Shown: positions 58,454 through 64,000 of the stretch, piece by piece
How positions within the stretch are numbered: position 1 is the first letter of the stretch
Layout: every line of letters begins with the position of its first letter
Origin: Colletotrichum lupini
Lineage: Eukaryota; Ascomycota; Sordariomycetes; Glomerellales; Glomerellaceae
Direction of reading: 5' to 3'
Assembly: GCF_023278565.1 (NCBI RefSeq)
Contig: NC_064679.1
Location: 620,001 to 684,000 of the forward strand
Length of the DNA: 64,000 nt
Translations under genes and position numbers: made by a program
Notes under the pieces: model-generated
The model's input: only the letters and a program-made list of their open reading frames with translations
Databases searched by the model: none
Told to the model about the DNA's origin: nothing

Positions 58454-60061
58454 ATTTAAATTGTTGAAGACTGAAGTGGAAATTAGGCAATAGGAATCAT
58501 TGCGGCGGGACGGTGAGGAAGTGTGGGATTTGAGTCGTGAAGCGAGGGAGGAAAGCCCTGGTGGGGCCGTGTCTGCGGGGCGGAGTCTAGACCGGTGGTT
58601 GAGCCGGAGCTGAGGCCCCGAAGCAGACGTGCCTGGCCGAGAGGGCTGAGGTGAGACCGCCAGCGCCTCGAAAGCCCCTTACGTAAAGTTCTCCGCTGGC
58701 CTGGAATAACCCTCTTAGAACAACAGGTGAGCTGTCTCAGAAGCCTCCGAGACTCTCCTAGAAATCGTTGAGAAGTATCATGATGATAGGCTGATAGATG
58801 ATCAACCGGATTCTTGAGCTCGACCAACATTGAGAAAGGTTTGACCCACTTCCTGGAGAAATGAGCACGTCAATTCATAGAAGTTGGTTGACTAGACGCA
58901 GTGTTACTCGACAACGTGGTTCATGGAAGAATCTGGACAAGGGCTCCGCGTGGCTTGGATTCCCGAACGCCTCCGAACCCAAAGAATGAAAGGACGATTG
59001 AGTCTGAGAGCATTTCCGGACGAGACCCAGCTCCGCATACATGAATTTCACAGGCTGATTTAGCCTGGGCGTCGCGGCATTGCATATGCGCCCTGCATCA
59101 TGTGCATTTCGTGAGGGGTAATGATTCTCTAGCCCCTGGAGTAATATTGAACTTCAGACATAGGACAGCAAGAGGGGATTATTGCTCTCTCCCTGCGACT
59201 GACACTCGACACAAAGGACCTTGGATAATTGATGTTATTCCCGATCGGGGCCGCATAGAGTCTCTTTTTGACTTCCGGGAAGTCCATAAGCTTATTCCAC
59301 GGGATGATGGACCCAACCAATGTGAAGTATTTTTTTTGCATTGGAGCAAGGTTTACCCCATTTTCCGTAGATTAGGCTTTACCACCAGCCAACTGCATTT
59401 CTTACCTGTCCCTGCAGCCTGCCCTATTGCACCTGCAGATATCCTCTAATAACCCCCATCACACACCGTCACCTCAGGCAAAATGATGTCCATCTCGCTT
59501 GATTTTCAGCGGTCGGAGTCAACCTTGGCTGCGTCCAACATCTCGTCTTTCCCAACAGGCAAATGCTCTGCAACATCCCGTGCCATTTCTGCTGCATCCC
59601 ATCATGGCCCGGAGTCTCCATTTTCCACCACTGGCAGTGGAGCGCCATCGCTAGCCGGATCTTGGCATGGCCTTTCCGTGGTTGCGTGGCTTGCCCAAGA
59701 TGCTCGACCTGGTATCCTAGATGACTATCATTGGTGATGGTTTCTGCAATTTCTGCAAGGCATGTAGGGTTCTCCGCATGCTCGTAGGAAAATGTTCATG
59801 ACGTTCATAGAATCGCGGAATAGCTGCAGATCCAGTAGCTTGGAACCTGGCTCGAGGCTCGGTTCCGGGTTTGAGGGATGCTGATTGACTAGCAGACTGT
59901 GAGCTCATGGATGCAATAGATGGTATATAAGTAGGACCAGGCACTGGCCTTCCAGTCAATGGGCCGTTCTTGTAGATCACGCAATCTGTTGTCCGTAGTG
60001 GTCATTCTCCCCTCTGTATCTTCTTTTCCGGCCCCAGTTCATTCTCAAGATAATTACCACT
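58454..60061. other. Intergenic upstream of the pectate lyase gene
   Basis: About 1.6 kb with no recognisable gene. Short open frames (for example 59102-59449) lack family resemblance. The last 160 bp are the pectate lyase promoter, with a clear TATA element. Confidence 0.4.
59924..59930 (+). promoter_or_regulatory. TATA box of the pectate lyase gene
   Basis: TATATAA in context GGTATATAAGTAGG, 132 bp before the ATG at 60062. Sequence and distance fit a fungal TATA box with a 5' UTR of roughly 80-100 nt. Confidence 0.5.
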
Positions 60062-61198
60062 ATGAGAGTCAGCGTCTCGGTAGTTTTCTGCGCCTTCCTA
60101 GGCTTAACCACTGCCAATCCCCTCGATTGGCTCGGCCTTGCCTCTTGGGAAGTTGAAGGCTTCGCGAAAGACAACCCACTTGGCAAGACTGCCGGAGGCA
60201 AAGGCGGCCCGACCGTGACAGTCTCAAGTGTTCCTGAGCTTCAGACCGCGGTGGCAGGCAGTGATCCCAAGATTGTGGTCCTGAAGGGCGAATTCGTCTT
60301 GCCTGCACGCCTAAACGTCGGATCCAACAAGAGCTTAGTTGGCTACAAGAACACAGCACATATTACCGGCAAGGGTCTCAATGTCTACAACGCAACCAAC
60401 GTCATCTTGCAGAATCTCAAGATCAGCCACATCCTGGACAATGACTGCATCACGATCCGTAACTCTACTAGGGTCTGGGTAGATCACAACGAATTCACCT
60501 CAGATATTACCAAAGGCCCGGACTTCTATGTAAATGACCTTCTTCCGCATGAGCTTCCTAATTGGATATGTTGCTAACTCCAATCAAACAGGACGGTCAG
60601 GTTGATATTATCCGTGCCTCGGACTGGATCACTGTTTCCTGGAACTACTTCCACGACCACTGGAAGTCATCCCTCGTTGGGAACGATGCCACATTCCGCG
60701 ATCTCGACTTTGGCCATCTTCACGTTACATACCACCACAATTATTGGAAGAACGAGGGCACTCGCGGGCCTGCAGGTCGCTTCGGACACCAGCACATCTA
60801 TAGCAACCTCTACGAAGATTTCCTCTATCAGGCCATTCACTCTCGCTCCGATAACCAGGTTCTCGTCGAGGGCAATGTCTTTCGCGGAAACACCCGTGAG
60901 GCGCTCAGCACTTACGGCCTCGTAATCCCCGATGATTCTCCAAATACTTGTGTCTGTGGTGACGAGGAATTGGATGGCTTTGCTAATCTTGGTGCACGTA
61001 TGTATTTGCTTATCCCGTCACTTGTTCGTGACTATCTTAGGATATGCTAACATGGTAATAGCCAATGACTGGGGAAAAGCTGGTGTCAACATCACCCAGA
61101 AGGGTACCTTCTACAAGGCGCCCTACCAGTTCAAGCTCACTCCTCTGCATTTGGTAGCACCCATTGTCAAACTTGGCGCAGGAGTTGGCCGAGTTTGA
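60062..61198 (+). CDS. Secreted pectate lyase, PL1 family
   Basis: Exons 60062-60529, 60592-60997 and 61062-61198, with introns of 62 and 64 bp carrying GCTAAC branches, give 336 aa. Signal peptide at about residues 1-18 (ending LTTA). Hallmarks of polysaccharide lyase family 1 follow: VWVDHNEF (residues 138-145, Ca-binding region), DGQVDIIRASDWITVSWNYF, HDHWKSSLVGND, and TRGPAGRFGHQHIYSNLYED, which carries the catalytic and structural arginines (Arg214, Arg219). The enzyme cleaves polygalacturonate by Ca-dependent beta-elimination in plant cell walls. Splicing intron 2 joins ..GAP to NDWGKAG. The intact triad of motifs and the TATA box suggest an active, inducible gene. The pelA/pelB assignment is not made. 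Confidence 0.93.
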
Positions 61199-61646
61199 AA
61201 TACCTTACTAGAGCCGATAGAGTGAGAGAGCCATATAAGTAGACAGAGTACTATCCAAGAAACTCAGATAAAATTGCGGGACTTTTGCTAAGCTGGCGCG
61301 AGATCCTACGTGACAGATCGCATCAAATCGCTTCTTCGAGCTTAGGCGGACGTTTGTGTCATCGCAAGTCGGTATCAGACGACAACCGCATTGGCCACAC
61401 TGACACTGAGATGGTTATGGGGGTGGCCAGGGCGACTACATGTACCCTTCATGGAACAATAATCGGCATGTAGTCGTAGAGAATTGATTCAGTCGAGTAT
61501 TAACTGATAAGAGCGGCGCCGCAGGTGCGCATAGCACAAACGCCAGTGATGTCGTTGCGAAAGGCCATGTCTTTCCAACCCCAAACTTCAGAAGACCATA
61601 GAGTCCAGCTCTAGTCCCCAGACGAACCGTAAAGTCTCCCACAAAT
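61199..61646. other. Convergent intergenic region
   Basis: 448 bp between the pectate lyase and the esterase remnant, with no gene recognised. It should hold the 3' UTR of the pectate lyase. Confidence 0.4.
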
Positions 61647-62712
61647 TTAGAAGCGTAATTTCTCTACATTATTCAGCAAGAAGTTGAAGCTGTCCTGTCG
61701 GAAATCATCATCTATCAAATCCGCACTCTTGGCCATCATGTGCAGCATCTTATTCCCGTCTCTCCACTTAGGCCAATCGATCAACTTCACCTTTGCCTTC
61801 CCCGTGCCACCAGAGGAGTCATTGGGGTCCAGATTGTAAGCAAAGTTAAAGTAGTACGCCCGCGTCGCCGAAGCAGCGTAGTTCGGCTTGATCCCGTAAA
61901 ATACCTGGAGGAGATCAGATCCGTGGAATGTTCCGAGTACAGGAGTACCGTAGTCGTAACTGGCGAGGTAGCTCCAGGTGTTGACTTCTGGCTGGACTGT
62001 TTGAGAGATGTTGAACACAGCTCGACGGGTGAGGGTGAAAACCGTGTCACCTAAGATGGCAGCTAGTCTCTTGAACTGCGGCCGGACTTCGTTGAACCCT
62101 GCGGTTCTGAACGGCGATCCTTCAGAAGGGCGGGCAGCGTAAGTGCCTACTAAGTCCTTGATCTGCTGCGGGGAGGCATTTTTGAAGTAGAGTTCGCCGA
62201 GGTATTCTTCAACCTCTCGAGTCCTGGTGATGTTCGGTTGGAACAAAGCGAAAAGGGTGCCCTCGTCTTCTTGATCTCCTAAAATGAAGGGCACCTTGGG
62301 GAGCTTCCCAGAAGTAGCAAATACTTCTGGGCTTGACACTATGTTCTTCCCGTCAGGTCTCGGGAGGTAGGAAAGCGCCACTGAGCTGTAACTCAGAAGG
62401 CCTGGCACAGAGTTTGCAGCTTTGCGCATGTCCTAGCCGCATATGTCAGCCATAAAAGTCAGAGATAGAGGTACGCTAGATAGCCTTACATCGTAAGAGA
62501 GATCTCGCAGGCACTTTAATCGATCAGGCGCTCCATCACATCCGGCAGCAGACAGAACCTTGTTATAAACCTTTGTGGCTTTAGGAGAGTCCATTGGATC
62601 AGTCGGAACAGCAGATCCGGAGTTCATTATGGCACCGCGGAAGAGGGCCTTGCTATTGCGTGTGATGTTGCCGTTGTAGAGAGAGAGTTGACTGAAGATT
62701 GATAAGTCGACC
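61647..62712 (-). pseudogene. Type-B carboxylesterase/lipase, 5'-truncated
   Basis: Coding on the minus strand in two exons, about 62712-62490 and 62432-61647, with a 57-bp intron (donor GTAAGG, acceptor CTAG). It begins inside the fold at SIFSQLSLYNGNITRNSKAL, then FRGAIMNSGSAVPTDPM, the region just after the GESAG nucleophile of the family. The rest is intact to LLNNVEKLRF and the stop: acid Glu in QEDEGTLF, active-site His in GTFHGSDL. About 200 residues of N-terminus, including signal peptide, oxyanion loop and catalytic serine, are missing, because the sequence changes abruptly to an AT-rich block at 62713. As it stands it cannot encode an active esterase. A complete copy would be a secreted enzyme of roughly 550 aa. 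Confidence 0.8.
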
Positions 62713-64000
62713 TACCCCCTTTTGGCCACCCCATCAAAACATAGTATTAAAACATCGCTACTAACTACACTTAATTAATTAACTATCTTCTACTGCTATA
62801 ATAATATAGTTATTATTCTCCTTAGGTAATTCGACCCCTGCGAGTCGACTAGGACTAATTAAATAGTCACTAAAGTCTTTTTAAGCTCTCTATATATCCT
62901 AAATACTCGTAAACTTCGTATTTAAGTTTATTAGTATACTCTTTTTTTTCCGCGGCCTTAATTAGTTAACTTTAGCTTTTAAAACTCGAATATAGTACTA
63001 AGATATTACTAAATAGTAAGCTTACTTATTAAATACCTTTTTTATTTTTTTAAATAGTAGTCGTTAAGTATTATAATTTAGACTAAGCTCTATAAATAAC
63101 TTTAATTAATTATAGAGCTCGCTAGCCTTTTTAAGTATTAATTAGTTAATAATAGACGCTACTAATACCTAGTTAATAGCTTTTCTAGTATTACTAGTTA
63201 TTTACTTAGTATTTGCGGTCTTTTTAATTAGTATAACTAGGTTAAATAGGACTATTAAATTAGTAAGTAGTCTAGCTATGTTAGGGGAATATAGTTTAGT
63301 TACTTTTTACCTATTTTATATATTTAATAATATTAAACTAGCTAAACGAGCTTTTTAATAGTAGCTTAAGAAGTACTACTTTTTAATAATAATAGGATTG
63401 TTTACTATATCCTCCTTACTAAGCTCTTTTTTATACTTAAACTTAATAAGTCTAAAAATAGTTATATTTAACGGCTAGAGGATATAGGAAGTATATAGTA
63501 ATAAAAATAGTAAGTAGACGTTATTTTTATAGTATTCTTATATAAATTTTATTATTATATAACTCTTATAGCTATTTAGAATTAATAGTTAAGGCTTATT
63601 AAGTATACTAAGCCCCCTAAGGGGGGGGGTCTTAGTTTATAATAAGAATACTATTTTTAACTACTTAAGGGCAGTCTTATTAATTATTTAATTATTATTT
63701 ATTACTATAAACTCCTAACTAGTATAAGGGTTAAGTTTAAGTAAAAACTATTACTATTATACCGACTTTCCTTTATATATAATTAGTAGTTTAATAGCTC
63801 GACTATTAATAAAAATATACTTAATTATAAATACTTAAATACGCGAACTAGGCTCTTTTTTTTATATTATTATAATCTCTATTTTACTTAAAACTAGGCT
63901 ATTAAATCCCTTACCCTCTAGGATACTAATCATATTTATATTATACCTATTAGCCTATTTAATATTACTAATCTTTAATATATTAAGTAATTTAAATTAT
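62713..64000. mobile_element. AT-rich RIP-degraded block, probable transposon end
   Basis: Composition changes abruptly. The block is TA-rich with no long open frame; in 62941-63060 neither CA nor TG occurs, the signature of C-to-T mutation at CpA. It begins next to a TA dinucleotide with CCCCCTTTTGGCCACCCC, which has kept its GC content and resembles a terminal inverted repeat of a Tc1/mariner-type (Fot/Pogo) element that inserts at TA. The other end lies beyond the window. No transposase is readable. Element class is inference; RIP-like decay is strongly supported. Confidence 0.7.

Noticed and set aside
1..64000. CRISPR arrays, bacterial operons or phage genes
   Set aside because: No regularly spaced repeats, ribosome binding sites or polycistronic packing; all confident genes are intron-bearing or eukaryotic in type.
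62713..64000. Mitochondrial or centromeric DNA as an explanation of the AT-rich block
   Set aside because: No mitochondrial gene is readable, and the depletion of CA and TG with a sharp border beside a nuclear gene fits RIP of a repeat better.

Overview
The window is nuclear DNA of a filamentous ascomycete. Genes carry short spliceosomal introns of about 49-132 bp with GTRNGY-type donors and CTAAC/CTGAC branch sites. Intergenic spaces are long, promoters are rich in GGTACC/TACCTA words, and the last 1.3 kb is extremely TA-rich with almost no CpA/TpG, as expected from repeat-induced point mutation (RIP). Gene content (secreted PL1 pectate lyase, CALB-type lipase, maltose permease, flavin monooxygenase) suggests a plant-associated Sordariomycete, possibly a Glomerellales/Colletotrichum-like fungus. 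That placement is inference.

Layout. 1-239 holds the 5' end of a csx1/NAM8-like RNA-binding protein gene (minus strand). A roughly 12 kb stretch without a recognisable gene follows, with a cluster of GGTACC words and a small diverged repeat just before the next gene. 12.3-30.8 kb is a housekeeping block, all plus strand: ECM29 (proteasome adaptor), a UBX5/UBXD7-type Cdc48 cofactor, a germinal-centre/Ste20 kinase (Sid1-like) and a cysteine-rich type I membrane protein. The kinase and the membrane protein have leaders of about 900 and 785 nt that contain no ATG at all. 30.8-38 kb is accessory-looking: two decayed genes lie head to head, a DUF6594 membrane-protein remnant and a fungal STAND N-terminal (Helo-like) remnant.

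38-43.5 kb holds a secreted lipase convergent with an UNC-93-like MFS protein, followed by a flavin monooxygenase. 47-49.2 kb holds a 79-aa membrane microprotein and a four-segment membrane protein. 51-52.8 kb is an MFS maltose/alpha-glucoside permease. 56.7-58 kb is a sterol 24-C-methyltransferase (ERG6 type). Two tRNA genes, Val(AAC) with a 25-nt intron and Ala(AGC), lie only 4 nt apart on the minus strand. 60-61.2 kb is a secreted pectate lyase. The window closes with a type-B carboxylesterase cut off upstream of its catalytic glutamate and histidine by a RIP-degraded AT-rich block, probably a transposon.

How the genes fit together: two proteostasis genes (ECM29 and the UBX protein) are neighbours, and several nutrient-acquisition genes (lipase, sugar permease, pectate lyase, carboxylesterase) are spread over the second half. 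No biosynthetic gene cluster with a backbone enzyme is visible. I did not find a convincing new multi-gene system. The points most worth following are the decayed DUF6594/STAND pair, the transposon-truncated esterase, the tightly packed tRNA pair, the ATG-free leaders and a sequence-quality artefact at 22.26-22.54 kb.
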